Source: RGIG3528 sp964653855 (lineage in GTDB: Bacteria > Bacillota > Clostridia > Lachnospirales > Lachnospiraceae). From it: DNA of 64,000 bases. Positions within the stretch are counted from its first letter, which is position 1; each line of letters begins with the position of its first letter. This document shows, piece by piece, positions 39,633-48,461 of this stretch. The stretch is from positions 1 through 64,000 of the forward strand of contig CAZZFV010000001.1 of assembly GCA_964653855.1 (NCBI GenBank), given 5' to 3'. Both the position numbers and the translations under genes were made by a program. The notes below the pieces were generated by a model. It was given only the letters and a program-made list of their open reading frames with translations. It searched no databases and was not told the origin of the DNA.

Positions 39633-42203
39633 ATGGAAAAGACGGGGATAAACAAACATCATGAAATCATAATATATAAAGCGGCCTTCCGACTTTGGCT
39701 TTTTATATTTTTTGTTTTTGTCTTTAGCGGATATGATAAAGCAGGTGATGTTTTTGCGGGTACACATACTCACATAAATTCCGTATGTTATGATGTTGAT
39801 CCGCATGTTCACGGGAGTACGTGCTACAAAGAGGTTACGGAAGTCTGCGGCGGAACTTGGGTAAAAAGCGAGTCTAAAGCTTATGTCGCAAAATACTGGT
39901 ATGGTGCGACTTGTTCTTCATGTGGGAGTAGTGTGGAAGGAACCGGAACCACAAAAAAGTGTTCGTGCGGAACAAAAGTAAAACTTTCTTTTGTCGGATG
40001 CGATATCAAGGGATACGTTATATGGAAATGTAATTCCTGCGGAGAAACAAAAAAAGGAACAGAATATGAGTGCTATGCCGCTTGCGAGAGGAAAGAAGTA
40101 TCACGGACAGTTAAAGATGTGAAGGCGGATGTGGATTATGAATACGGAGACGAATACGAGAACGAAAGACATGTAAGTAACGTCAAAAAAAATATTCTCA
40201 CGTGTAAAAAACAAGTTGGAGAATATTATGACGCATCGGGTAAGAAAGCGTCTCCCGTATGCGGTAAAATTGTCACAAAAATAATTCCGAATGCTGAAAT
40301 TCAAAGTATAAAGCAAGGGGAAGAACTTAATACGCTTGTTACGCTGTATATGTATAACGGAGACATTGTTACGGGATATGAGTGTGAGGCGGTCGGACTT
40401 GATACAAAGAACGTAAGTAACGAATATCAAAATGTAACTTTAAAGGTGAGTTCGGATGACTATAAGTATAAATATGATGTGACGGAAAACAAGAGAATTG
40501 AAACGGAAATTTATACAAATATAAAGGTGCTTTTGATAAACAATTTTAAATTAAGTGCAGAAGCGGGCGCGGGCGGAGAGATTTTTTATACGGTTAACGA
40601 AAGTAAGGAAAGCGGCAAAATAAATGCAGCCGATAAAATTGTTGTTACCGTAAAACCGGATACCGGATATTTTGTTAAAAATTTTGTTTTAAAGAAAGGC
40701 ACGGAAGAAATAAAAATAATATCGGACGGAGAGGTGACCGGAGATACGGACGGAAATACCGAAAGAAATACGGATGGGAATACGGACGAAAATGCAGATG
40801 CGAATACGGATGGGAATTCGGATTCGCTTACGGTAAATTCCGATAAAAGTATTACATACGAATTTGTCATGCCGGAATCGGATGTTAACCTTTATGCGGA
40901 TTTTGCCTTGAATTCCGTTAAGGTCGTGTTCGATCCGTGCGGAGGAGATATTGACGGATCTTCCGATAATATCGTGAAAATTACAAATTACGGAAAAAAG
41001 CTTGGGGAATCTTTTGATTTTCCGGAAACTCCCGATTTACCCGGATACTTATTTCTCGGATGGTATGATGAGACGGGAACGGCATACGGTGAAAACAGCG
41101 TTTGGATGTACGAAGACACATTGTTTCTTTATGCGGGATGGGGAGCAAAGGCTAAAAATACAATTATCGTAAAATATGATGACGAAATTCCGACACCGGA
41201 ACACAAAAATATTTTGGGATTTGAAGAAAGTGCGACGGATTTTTGGAGATACTCGGAATATAAAGGAAACGGTGCGGGAGAGGTGCTTACAGAGGGCACA
41301 ATTTTAAAAACACTAAAGGACATGGATTTTTATGGGCATTGGGATGCAAAAGAGTATAAAATCCATTTTGACGCGGGAGAAGGGGAGATTTCCGATAACG
41401 AAAAAACGAAAACCGTACGATATCATACAAAAATAGGAGATTTGCCGTATCCGGTTCTTGATGGGTATATATTTTGCGGTTGGAAAATAAGCGACAAAAA
41501 TGATTTTATAAATCCGGAAGACATATATTTGTATACGTCGGATATCACTCTTTATGCCGTGTGGCAAGGTGAAGGTGACGAAAAGACGGCCGTAATCGAT
41601 GCGGGGATTTATGCGATAAACAATATTCCGGGAGATTACGGTGCAAAAAAAGAAACCGAGGAACAGGATACCAAAGAACAGGATACCAAAGAACAGGATA
41701 CCGACGGAATTTTTGTAAATACGGCAGCGGGCGACAGGATAAGCTTTTATATAAGAGGGCAGTTGTCGAACAGTGTAAAATTACCCGTAAAAATCAAAGT
41801 TACACCGATATATGAAATAAAAAACGAAGAAAACGAATATGAATCGGTGCATATATTTTCGACCGGTTTTTTAAGAGAAAACGGGGATGTGAATGAAAAC
41901 GGTAAAATTTGGATGTTTTATGAGCGCGGACCGGGATCAAAAGATTTCTTTAGTGTTGAAACACAAGAAAAATATATAAACGTAAATTTAAATTATGTTT
42001 TGAATCATTTGTCTTATGCGGTAAGAGAAGAAAACTACGAAAGCATGATTGCATACTCGGAGGTAAACACATTGTCGGGATATGAATGGTTTTTCGAAAA
42101 AAAAGCAGCAATACGTATTTCGTTTGACTTGGAAATTGTTGACAGCGAAAACGATGTGATTTATGACAATATTGTTTTTAGGGCTAATTCAAAGTTAAGG
42201 TAA
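39633..42203 (+). CDS. Large secreted Cys/His-rich protein with InlB-type repeats
   Basis: An 856-residue protein with an N-terminal hydrophobic export segment (about 18-34) and cleavage likely near GDVFAG. The next 150 residues are rich in Cys and His (THTHINSVCY, DPHVHGSTCYK, ATCSSCGSS, KKCSCG, KCNSCGE), suggesting a metal-binding or disulfide-rich module. Later come InlB-like modules (GYLFLGWYDE, GYIFCGWKIS), an Asn/Thr/Asp repeat (NTDGNTDENADANTDGN) and EQDTK repeats (671-685). No C-terminal anchor is visible. The ribosome binding site is weak. It appears to be a paralogue in style of the preceding protein; function unknown. Confidence 0.75.
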   Translation: MEKTGINKHHEIIIYKAAFRLWLFIFFVFVFSGYDKAGDVFAGTHTHINSVCYDVDPHVHGSTCYKEVTEVCGGTWVKSESKAYVAKYWYGATCSSCGSSVEGTGTTKKCSCGTKVKLSFVGCDIKGYVIWKCNSCGETKKGTEYECYAACERKEVSRTVKDVKADVDYEYGDEYENERHVSNVKKNILTCKKQVGEYYDASGKKASPVCGKIVTKIIPNAEIQSIKQGEELNTLVTLYMYNGDIVTGYECEAVGLDTKNVSNEYQNVTLKVSSDDYKYKYDVTENKRIETEIYTNIKVLLINNFKLSAEAGAGGEIFYTVNESKESGKINAADKIVVTVKPDTGYFVKNFVLKKGTEEIKIISDGEVTGDTDGNTERNTDGNTDENADANTDGNSDSLTVNSDKSITYEFVMPESDVNLYADFALNSVKVVFDPCGGDIDGSSDNIVKITNYGKKLGESFDFPETPDLPGYLFLGWYDETGTAYGENSVWMYEDTLFLYAGWGAKAKNTIIVKYDDEIPTPEHKNILGFEESATDFWRYSEYKGNGAGEVLTEGTILKTLKDMDFYGHWDAKEYKIHFDAGEGEISDNEKTKTVRYHTKIGDLPYPVLDGYIFCGWKISDKNDFINPEDIYLYTSDITLYAVWQGEGDEKTAVIDAGIYAINNIPGDYGAKKETEEQDTKEQDTKEQDTDGIFVNTAAGDRISFYIRGQLSNSVKLPVKIKVTPIYEIKNEENEYESVHIFSTGFLRENGDVNENGKIWMFYERGPGSKDFFSVETQEKYINVNLNYVLNHLSYAVREENYESMIAYSEVNTLSGYEWFFEKKAAIRISFDLEIVDSENDVIYDNIVFRANSKLR
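40735..40830 (+). repeat. Degenerate repeat coding for Asn-Thr-Asp-Gly units
   Basis: A low-complexity run in the secreted protein encodes repeated N-T-D-G-like units with variants at the third and fourth position. The DNA unit is 12 bases. It lies between two beta-rich parts and is probably a flexible spacer. Confidence 0.7.
41659..41703 (+). repeat. 15-base direct repeat coding for EQDTK
   Basis: Three near-perfect copies of GAACAGGATACCAAA encode EQDTK-EQDTK-EQDTD. The copies are almost identical in DNA, which suggests recent expansion. Confidence 0.85.
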
Positions 42204-42238
42204 AAAGTGGTGAAAAAATACGGTTACCGTAGCAACTG

Positions 42239-42300
42239 TAAAGCAAAATAAATTATGGCTGCCATGGGGCATTTATAAAGCAAAATAAAATGAGGCTGCC
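42239..42300. repeat. Imperfect direct repeat at the end of uxaC
   Basis: The sequence AAAGCAAAATAAATTATGGCTGCC (from 42239) recurs 38 bases later as AAAGCAAAATAAAATGAGGCTGCC in a slightly changed form. The second copy makes the left arm of the uxaC terminator; the first is followed by CATGGGGCA, a decayed version of the right arm. This looks like a duplicated terminator. Confidence 0.55.
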
Positions 42301-42315
42301 GCATGGGCAGCCTCA
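42280..42315 (-). terminator. Intrinsic terminator of uxaC
   Basis: Stem TGAGGCTGCC/GGCAGCCTCA with loop GCATG. On the minus strand it is followed by TTTTATTTTG, so it ends the uxaC transcript; the plus strand has no T tail. Confidence 0.85.
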
Positions 42316-42339
42316 AAGTGAAAAAGAATTATGAATGTA

Positions 42340-43740
42340 TCAGAAACCGAAGTAACGTTTGCAATTGTTGTAGGAAATATCCTGAACCGTTTTTGTGAGA
42401 AATTCCATGTCACAAGGATATTCGCCGTTTTCAACCCATGTTCCGATTAAGTCGCAAAGAATACGTCTGAAGTATTCGTGACGTGTGTAGGAAAGGAAGC
42501 TTCTCGAATCGGTGAGCATTCCGACAAAGTTGGAAAGGAGACCGAGGTTTGCGAGGGTTGTCATCTGATCCTGCATTCCCTTTTTGTTGTCGTTGAACCA
42601 CCAAGCGGAACCGTGCTGAAGCTTGCCTACGGCATCGGAATTCTGGAAGCTTCCGATGATTGTGCAAAGTGCGGCATTGTCCGAAGGATTAAGCGAATAA
42701 AGAATTGTTTTCGGAAGCAATCCTGCATTATTTAAGCAATCCAAATATGCAACAAGTTCGGATGTGCCAGTTGTGATATTTATGCAATCATAGCCCGTGT
42801 CGGGACCGAGTTTGTCAAACATGATGCTGTTGTTGTTGCGGAGTGCACCGTAATGGAGCTGAAGTATCCAATTGCGGCGAGCGTATTCTTTTCCGACAAA
42901 TACCATGAATGCTGTCTTAAATTTGAGAATATCGTACGAATCGATTGCCTTTCCGCTGAGGCGTGCGGAGAAGATCTTCTCAACCTCTTCCTCGGTATAA
43001 GGCTTAAACATAACATAATCGATTCCGTGATCGGATACACGGCAACCGTTTTCGGCAAAATAATCCATACGGAGAGAAAGAGCGTCGCACAAATCCTTGA
43101 AAGACGAAATTTTGTGATTTGCGGCGGCTTCAAGCTTTGCGATATACTCCGGATAATCCGGCTTTTCAAGGTTCATTGCCTTGTCGGGACGCCATGCGGG
43201 ATAAACCTTTGTGGTAAATGTGGTGTCGGCCTTTATTTTTTTGTGCCATTCGAGCGAATCTATCGGATCGTCCGTTGTGCAAATCGTGTCTACGTTTGAC
43301 ATCTTGATGATGTTGCGAACGGACATGGAGGGATCATTTAATTTTTTATTGCAAACTTCCCATGCCTCATCGCATGTTGCGGGAGAGAGAGGCTTGTTGA
43401 AACCGAAATATCTTTGAAGCTCAAGATGACTCCAATGATAAAGAGGATTTCCGATTGCCTTTTGAAGAGTCTCGGACCATTTAACGAATTTGTCGTAATC
43501 GGATGCGTCGCCGGTTATGTACTTTTCGTCAATGCCGTTTGAACGCATTTGACGCCATTTGTAATGATCGCCGCCGAGCCAAACCTCGGTGATGTTTTTG
43601 AACTGTCTGTCTTCGGCAATTTCCTTCGGGTTGATATGGCAGTGATAGTCGATGATGGGCATCTTGTTCGCTGCTTCAAAAAGTTTTTTTGCGGTATCGT
43701 TCGATAACAAGAAATCTTCTTTGTTCATGAAATCTTTCAT
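42340..43740 (-). CDS. uxaC: Glucuronate (uronate) isomerase
   Basis: Converts D-galacturonate to D-tagaturonate and D-glucuronate to D-fructuronate. The 466-residue amidohydrolase-fold protein has the metal-binding DYHCHINP near residue 32-38, GGDHYKWRQMRSNG, the LQLHYGALRNNN segment and the closing LTDSRSFLSYTRHEYFRR motif. AAAGGA precedes ATG43740. It is divergent from uxaA with a 291-base shared control region holding a promoter for each and an operator-like palindrome at the uxaC start site. Confidence 0.96.
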   Translation of the reverse strand: MKDFMNKEDFLLSNDTAKKLFEAANKMPIIDYHCHINPKEIAEDRQFKNITEVWLGGDHYKWRQMRSNGIDEKYITGDASDYDKFVKWSETLQKAIGNPLYHWSHLELQRYFGFNKPLSPATCDEAWEVCNKKLNDPSMSVRNIIKMSNVDTICTTDDPIDSLEWHKKIKADTTFTTKVYPAWRPDKAMNLEKPDYPEYIAKLEAAANHKISSFKDLCDALSLRMDYFAENGCRVSDHGIDYVMFKPYTEEEVEKIFSARLSGKAIDSYDILKFKTAFMVFVGKEYARRNWILQLHYGALRNNNSIMFDKLGPDTGYDCINITTGTSELVAYLDCLNNAGLLPKTILYSLNPSDNAALCTIIGSFQNSDAVGKLQHGSAWWFNDNKKGMQDQMTTLANLGLLSNFVGMLTDSRSFLSYTRHEYFRRILCDLIGTWVENGEYPCDMEFLTKTVQDISYNNCKRYFGF

Positions 43741-43782
43741 GGCATTTTTCCTTTCATTATCTAAAAGTGACGATGCTTTTTT

Positions 43783-43795
43783 TGAACACCGTTCA
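43783..43795. promoter_or_regulatory. Operator-like palindrome at the uxaC start site
   Basis: TGAACACCGTTCA is a perfect five-base inverted repeat with a three-base centre. It begins at the predicted transcription start of uxaC, where a repressor would block initiation. The regulator is not in the window. No other copy was seen at uxaA, kdgK or GH105. Confidence 0.4.
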
Positions 43796-43801
43796 TAACG
43801 G

Positions 43802-43830
43802 ATTATAAAACAGATTATATTTCAAAACAA
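43802..43830 (-). promoter_or_regulatory. Sigma-A type promoter for uxaC
   Basis: On the minus strand TTGTTT (43830-43825), 17 bases, a perfect TATAAT (43807-43802). Confidence 0.75.
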
Positions 43831-43966
43831 GTGGCTGAACTTATCAATAATTGCTGTTTATCATAAATTTTTAACAAACATTATAAGATGACATGATATT
43901 TAGATTGCGATTGTTGCGATAAAGATTTAAAAGATTGTTGAATATGTTTGATGGGCTTTTATTGGG

Positions 43967-43995
43967 TTGACTAAAAATTTAAAACAGATTAAAAT
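43967..43995 (+). promoter_or_regulatory. Sigma-A type promoter for uxaA
   Basis: TTGACT (43967-43972), 17 bases, TAAAAT (43990-43995). The leader is about 30 bases and includes TAAGGA before the ATG at 44032. Confidence 0.75.
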
Positions 43996-44031
43996 CACCT
44001 TTAAAAGTATTGTTTTTAAGGAAGTGCCGCT

Positions 44032-45513
44032 ATGGATTATATTCTTATCAACGAAAAGGACAATGTTTGTGTCGCTCTTAACGACATCAAAAAAGGTACG
44101 GTGATCAACGTTTCGGGAAAAAACCTGACGGTTACCGAAGATATCGTGCGCGGACATAAGATTGCGATTTCCGATATAAAGGCAAATTGCGATATCATAA
44201 AGTACGGAAATCCGATAGGTCATGCGACAACGGACATAAGTGCGGGAAGTCATGTGCATACGCACAATATGAAGACTAATCTCAAGGATCTTCTTTCATA
44301 TACATATAATCCCGTTTTGTGCGATACAAAACCCGTTACGGATATTCCGAAGACATTTATGGGATATAAGAGAGCTGACGGAGTCGGCGTCAGAAACGAA
44401 ATATGGATTATTCCTACCGTCGGATGTGTAAATTCGATTGCGGCAAAGATTGAAAAGGATAATGCCGATAAGGCACACGGATCCGTCGAAAAGATTCTTG
44501 CGTTTTCACATCCCTACGGATGCTCACAGATGGGCGAAGATCAGGAAAGTACAAGAAAGATTCTTGCCGATTTAATCAACCATCCGAATGCGGGCGGAGT
44601 GCTTGTGCTCGGACTCGGATGCGAAAACTCAAACATTTCCGTTCTTAAAAATTATATAGGCGACTATGACGAAAACAGAGTCAAGTTTTTGCAATGTCAG
44701 GATTCGGAAGACGAATTTGAGGATGCCGCACATCTTATAGATGAACTTGTGGAATATGCGGGAAGTTTTAAGAGAGAAGAATGCGACGTATCCGAACTTG
44801 TGATAGGTCTTAAATGCGGAGGTTCGGACGGACTTTCGGGCATTACGGCAAATCCGACCGTGGGACTTTTCTCGGATATGCTTTGCTCCTTAAACGGAAC
44901 GACAATCCTTACGGAAGTTCCGGAAATGTTCGGCGCGGAAACAATTTTGATGAACAGATGCAAGACACCGGAATTATTTGACAAGACGGTTTGTTTGATA
45001 AACAACTTTAAGGAATATTTCATCAAAAACGATCAGGAAATATACGAAAATCCGTCACCCGGAAACAAGGCGGGCGGAATATCGACATTGGAAGACAAAT
45101 CCTTCGGCTGCACCCAAAAATCCGGCAGCACATATGTAAAAGGTGTGCTTGAATATGCCGACAGGGTAAAGGAAAAGGGACTTAACCTTCTTTCCGCACC
45201 CGGCAACGACCTTGTTGCGGCAACGGCGCTTGCGGCAAGCGGAGCGCAAATCGTGCTCTTTACGACGGGACGCGGAACACCGTTTGCGTCACCCGTTCCG
45301 ACGGTCAAGATTTCGACAAACAGCGCTCTTGCGGAGAAAAAAGACAAGTGGATAGATTTTAATTGCGGCGTTCTTACGGAAGGAAAAGATAGGATGACGC
45401 TCGCAAAGGAATTCTATTCGTATGTTTTGAGCGTAGCATCAGGAAAAGAAGTAAAGAGCGAAATCGCGGGATTCCACGATCTTGCGATATTTAAGCGAGG
45501 AGTTACGTTGTAA
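44032..45513 (+). CDS. uxaA: Altronate dehydratase
   Basis: Dehydrates D-altronate to 2-keto-3-deoxygluconate in galacturonate breakdown. The 493-residue protein joins a SAF domain (1-95, with SHVHTHN) to the catalytic part marked by GYKRADGVGVRNEIWIIPTVGCVN, HPYGCSQ, LGLGCEN and LKCGGSDGLSG. The conserved cysteines and histidine are those that bind iron in this family. It lies opposite uxaC. The reductase UxaB, which supplies altronate, is not in the window; galactarate dehydratase is the main alternative, but context favours UxaA. Confidence 0.93.
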   Translation: MDYILINEKDNVCVALNDIKKGTVINVSGKNLTVTEDIVRGHKIAISDIKANCDIIKYGNPIGHATTDISAGSHVHTHNMKTNLKDLLSYTYNPVLCDTKPVTDIPKTFMGYKRADGVGVRNEIWIIPTVGCVNSIAAKIEKDNADKAHGSVEKILAFSHPYGCSQMGEDQESTRKILADLINHPNAGGVLVLGLGCENSNISVLKNYIGDYDENRVKFLQCQDSEDEFEDAAHLIDELVEYAGSFKREECDVSELVIGLKCGGSDGLSGITANPTVGLFSDMLCSLNGTTILTEVPEMFGAETILMNRCKTPELFDKTVCLINNFKEYFIKNDQEIYENPSPGNKAGGISTLEDKSFGCTQKSGSTYVKGVLEYADRVKEKGLNLLSAPGNDLVAATALAASGAQIVLFTTGRGTPFASPVPTVKISTNSALAEKKDKWIDFNCGVLTEGKDRMTLAKEFYSYVLSVASGKEVKSEIAGFHDLAIFKRGVTL

Positions 45514-45567
45514 CATGATAATCATTTTATTGCCGACTTATTTCAAGGTGGCAAAACGTTATTTTAT

Positions 45568-45580
45568 GGTATATAATACC
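45568..45580 (+). promoter_or_regulatory. kdgK -10 region embedded in a palindrome
   Basis: TATAAT (45572-45577) lies inside GGTATATAATACC, a perfect inverted repeat GGTAT/ATACC. TGGCAA at 18 bases upstream is a modest -35. A repressor binding the palindrome would cover the -10. A small hairpin TGCCG/CGGCA (45605-45619) follows in the leader. Confidence 0.5.
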
Positions 45581-45655
45581 TACGGTATTCATATATAAAT
45601 AAGGTGCCGTGAACCGGCATCCAATCTTATACATTACACAAAAAGGAGAAAACCA

Positions 45656-46687
45656 ATGGCAAAAGTTATTACAATGGGTGAGATTATGCTCAGACTTTCC
45701 ACACCCGGAAACGAAAAAATCCTTCAGGCCGATGAATTCGACATCAACTACGGCGGCGGTGAGGCAAATGTTGCCGTATCGCTTGCAAACTACGGACATG
45801 ATGCGGAATTCGTCACAAAGGTTCCGAAGAACCCTATCGGTGAGGCTGCCGTTGCCGCACTTCGCAAGATGAACGTCGGCACAAAGAATATCGCAAGAGG
45901 CGGAGACAGACTCGGAATTTATTTCCTTGAGACAGGCTCTGCAATGAGAGCTTCAAATGTTATTTACGACCGCGCTCATTCGGCAATTGCGGAGGCTGAT
46001 CCCGCAGATTTTGATTTCGACAAGATTTTTGAAGGTGCCGATTGGTTCCACTTTACGGGAATTACACCCGCAATTTCGGATAAGGCGGCAGTTCTCACAG
46101 AGGAAGCATGTAAGGCTGCAAAGAAGGCGGGCGTAAAGGTTTCGTGCGATCTTAATTTCCGTAAAAAGCTTTGGTCTTCGGAAAAGGCTCAGGCCGTTAT
46201 GTCAAATCTTATGCAATATGTTGACGTTTGCATCGGAAACGAAGAGGATGCGGAAAAAGTTCTCGGATTCAAGCCCGGTGAAACGGACGTTACAAGCGGA
46301 GACCTGAAGCTTGACGGATATAAGTCGATTTTTGAACAGATGGTTAAGAAGTTCAATTTCGAATATGTAATCAGCTCACTTCGTGTAAGCCATTCCGCAT
46401 CGGACAACGGTTGGAGTGCATGCATTTATTCACGTGACACAAAGGAATTCTATCATTCGAGAGAATACAGAATCAGCCCCATCGTTGACAGAGTCGGCGG
46501 CGGAGATTCGTTTGCCGGCGGCGTAATTTGCGGTTTCCTTGACAAGAAGGATTTCAAGAGCGCACTTGAATACGGTGTTGCAGCATCCGCACTTAAGCAT
46601 ACGATTCCGGGTGACTTTAACTTGGTTTCCCGTTCGGATGTTGACAACCTTGTAGGCGGAGACGGCTCGGGAAGAGTTCAGAGATAA
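45656..46687 (+). CDS. kdgK: 2-keto-3-deoxygluconate kinase
   Basis: Phosphorylates KDG to KDPG. The 343-residue PfkB-family kinase has the N-terminal signature YGGGEANVAVSLANYG, substrate-region RxGIYFLETGSAMR, and the anion-hole/catalytic motif DRVGGGDSFAGG with the catalytic Asp. AAGGAG precedes the ATG. It receives KDG from UxaA and, through KduD, from the KduI branch; kduI follows 28 bases later, so they form one operon. Other PfkB specificity is possible, but the neighbours make KDG the clear choice. Confidence 0.92.
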   Translation: MAKVITMGEIMLRLSTPGNEKILQADEFDINYGGGEANVAVSLANYGHDAEFVTKVPKNPIGEAAVAALRKMNVGTKNIARGGDRLGIYFLETGSAMRASNVIYDRAHSAIAEADPADFDFDKIFEGADWFHFTGITPAISDKAAVLTEEACKAAKKAGVKVSCDLNFRKKLWSSEKAQAVMSNLMQYVDVCIGNEEDAEKVLGFKPGETDVTSGDLKLDGYKSIFEQMVKKFNFEYVISSLRVSHSASDNGWSACIYSRDTKEFYHSREYRISPIVDRVGGGDSFAGGVICGFLDKKDFKSALEYGVAASALKHTIPGDFNLVSRSDVDNLVGGDGSGRVQR

Positions 46688-46715
46688 TATATTTGGGCTA
46701 AAAAAGGAGATACTT

Positions 46716-47579
46716 ATGGAATTACGTACAGCGGCATCCCCCAAGGATGTTAAATTTTATACAACGGAAAGACTCAGAGAGGAGTTTTTGATCGACGACC
46801 TTTTTAAGGCAGACGACATCAAGCTTGTTTACAGCCATATCGACAGAATCATCACGGGTTCAGCCGTTCCCGTGGAAAAGAAGCTTGTCCTTACCGCAGG
46901 CGATGAACTCAGAGCCGATTATTTCCTTGAGAGACGCGAAATGGGCGTTATCAATATCGGCGGTGACGGAATTATCACAATCGACGGAAAAGAATACAAG
47001 CTCGCTTACAAAGAGGGCATGTATATCGGAATGGGATCGCGTGACATTTCTTTTGCTTCGGTCAACAAGAACACACCCGCAAAGTTCTATTTGAACAGTG
47101 CACCCGCACACAAGACTTATCCGACAGTTCTTATTCGTCCGAACGGCACACCCGAACCCGGCGTTGTTATCGTAAAGGATTGCAACAAGGTAGAGTGCGG
47201 AAGCTTAAAGGATGCAAACCACAGAACGATTTGCAAATACATCCTTCCCGGTCAGGTTGAATCCTGCCAGCTTGTAATGGGTATGACACACCTTGAAGAA
47301 GGTTCCGTATGGAACACAATGCCTTGCCATACGCATGACAGAAGAATGGAAGTATATCTTTACTTTGAAATGGGTGCCGATGACATTGTATTCCATTATA
47401 TGGGCGAGCCCACGGAAACACGTCATATCGTAATGCATAACGAGCAGGCGGTTATTTCGCCCAGCTGGTCGATACATTCGGGCTGCGGCACAAGAAATTA
47501 TACGTTCATTTGGGGAATGGTCGGTGAAAACCAGGCATTTGACGATATGGACGGAGTCGCAATGCAGGATATCAGATAG
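46716..47579 (+). CDS. kduI: 5-dehydro-4-deoxy-D-glucuronate isomerase
   Basis: Isomerises 5-keto-4-deoxyuronate (DKI), from unsaturated galacturonate, to DKII. The 287-residue cupin has YSHIDRIITGSAVP, GMGSRDISFAS and the zinc site MPCHTHDRRMEVYLYFEM (His, His, Glu) plus a later His in the HIVMHNEQAVISPSWSIHSG pattern. AAAAGGAG precedes the ATG. It is the second gene of the kdgK operon. The next enzyme, KduD, is not in the window. Confidence 0.95.
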   Translation: MELRTAASPKDVKFYTTERLREEFLIDDLFKADDIKLVYSHIDRIITGSAVPVEKKLVLTAGDELRADYFLERREMGVINIGGDGIITIDGKEYKLAYKEGMYIGMGSRDISFASVNKNTPAKFYLNSAPAHKTYPTVLIRPNGTPEPGVVIVKDCNKVECGSLKDANHRTICKYILPGQVESCQLVMGMTHLEEGSVWNTMPCHTHDRRMEVYLYFEMGADDIVFHYMGEPTETRHIVMHNEQAVISPSWSIHSGCGTRNYTFIWGMVGENQAFDDMDGVAMQDIR

Positions 47580-47637
47580 TCAAAATAAAACAAATATCGG
47601 TATTGTCGCCGAGAGTAATGTTTTAGGGAATATAACA

Positions 47638-47670
47638 TAAAAGCCGCGGAAATTATCTCCGCGGCTTTTT
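47638..47670. terminator. Bidirectional terminator between kduI and the ABC transporter
   Basis: Stem AAGCCGCGGA/TCCGCGGCTT with loop AATTATC, flanked by AAAA on the left and TTT on the right, serving both convergent transcripts. Confidence 0.9.
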
Positions 47671-47687
47671 ACATGGAAAATTTTATC

Positions 47688-48452
47688 TTACTTTTCGTTC
47701 ATTTTGTCAAGGAAGTTCTTTAAACGCTCGCTTTTTGTGTTGTTTAAGATTTCATCGGGTGCGCCTTCTTCAACTATTACACCGTCGGCCATAAAAACGA
47801 TTCTGTCGGAAACGTTTTTCGCAAAGTTTATTTCGTGTGTAACGATTACCATTGTCATGTGTTCTGCGGCAAGCTGTTTTATGACTTTTAATATTTCGAG
47901 CGTGAGCTCGGGATCAAGTGCGGATGTGGGTTCGTCAAAGAAAAGCATCTCGGGCTTCATTGCAAGCGCACGCGCAATTGAAATACGCTGCTGCTGACCG
48001 CCGGAAAGCTGAGAGGGATATGCATTTGCCTTATCGGAAAGCCCCATTTTATTAAGAAGCGCATAAGCCTCTTCGGTTACTTCTGCAGGATCTCTTTTTA
48101 ACACATTTATGGGTGCGTCGGTAATGTTTTTTAATACGGTAAAATGCGGAAAAAGATTGAAGTTTTGAAACACGAGCCCGAATTTTTTTCGTATCTCTTT
48201 TAAGACGCTTTGGGGTTCATAAACGGCTTTCCCGTTTACGTCATTTTTTGCCGCATAAATTCCGTCGTAAATCAGTTCTCCCGAATCCATTTTTTCAAGC
48301 ATTGTCGCGCATCTGAGGAGAGTCGATTTTCCCGAACCCGACGGTCCGATTATCGAAACAACTTCGCCTTTTTTTACGCTAAAAGAGATGTCATTTAAAA
48401 CACCTTCTCCGTCGAAGCCTTTTTTTACATGATTGATTTCAAATATATTCAT
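47688..48452 (-). CDS. Polar amino acid ABC transporter ATP-binding protein
   Basis: A 254-residue ATPase of the GlnQ/HisP group: Walker A GPSGSGKST, Q-loop region GLVFQNFNLFPHFTVLKNI, signature LSGGQQQRISIARALAM, Walker B MLFFDEPTSALDPE and the H-loop VTHEINFA. The NLFPHxTVLxN motif is typical for polar amino acid importers. It is the last of three genes in one transcript with permease and binding protein, nine bases after the permease. Confidence 0.93.
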   Translation of the reverse strand: MNIFEINHVKKGFDGEGVLNDISFSVKKGEVVSIIGPSGSGKSTLLRCATMLEKMDSGELIYDGIYAAKNDVNGKAVYEPQSVLKEIRKKFGLVFQNFNLFPHFTVLKNITDAPINVLKRDPAEVTEEAYALLNKMGLSDKANAYPSQLSGGQQQRISIARALAMKPEMLFFDEPTSALDPELTLEILKVIKQLAAEHMTMVIVTHEINFAKNVSDRIVFMADGVIVEEGAPDEILNNTKSERLKNFLDKMNEK

Positions 48453-48461
48453 GACGCCTCC

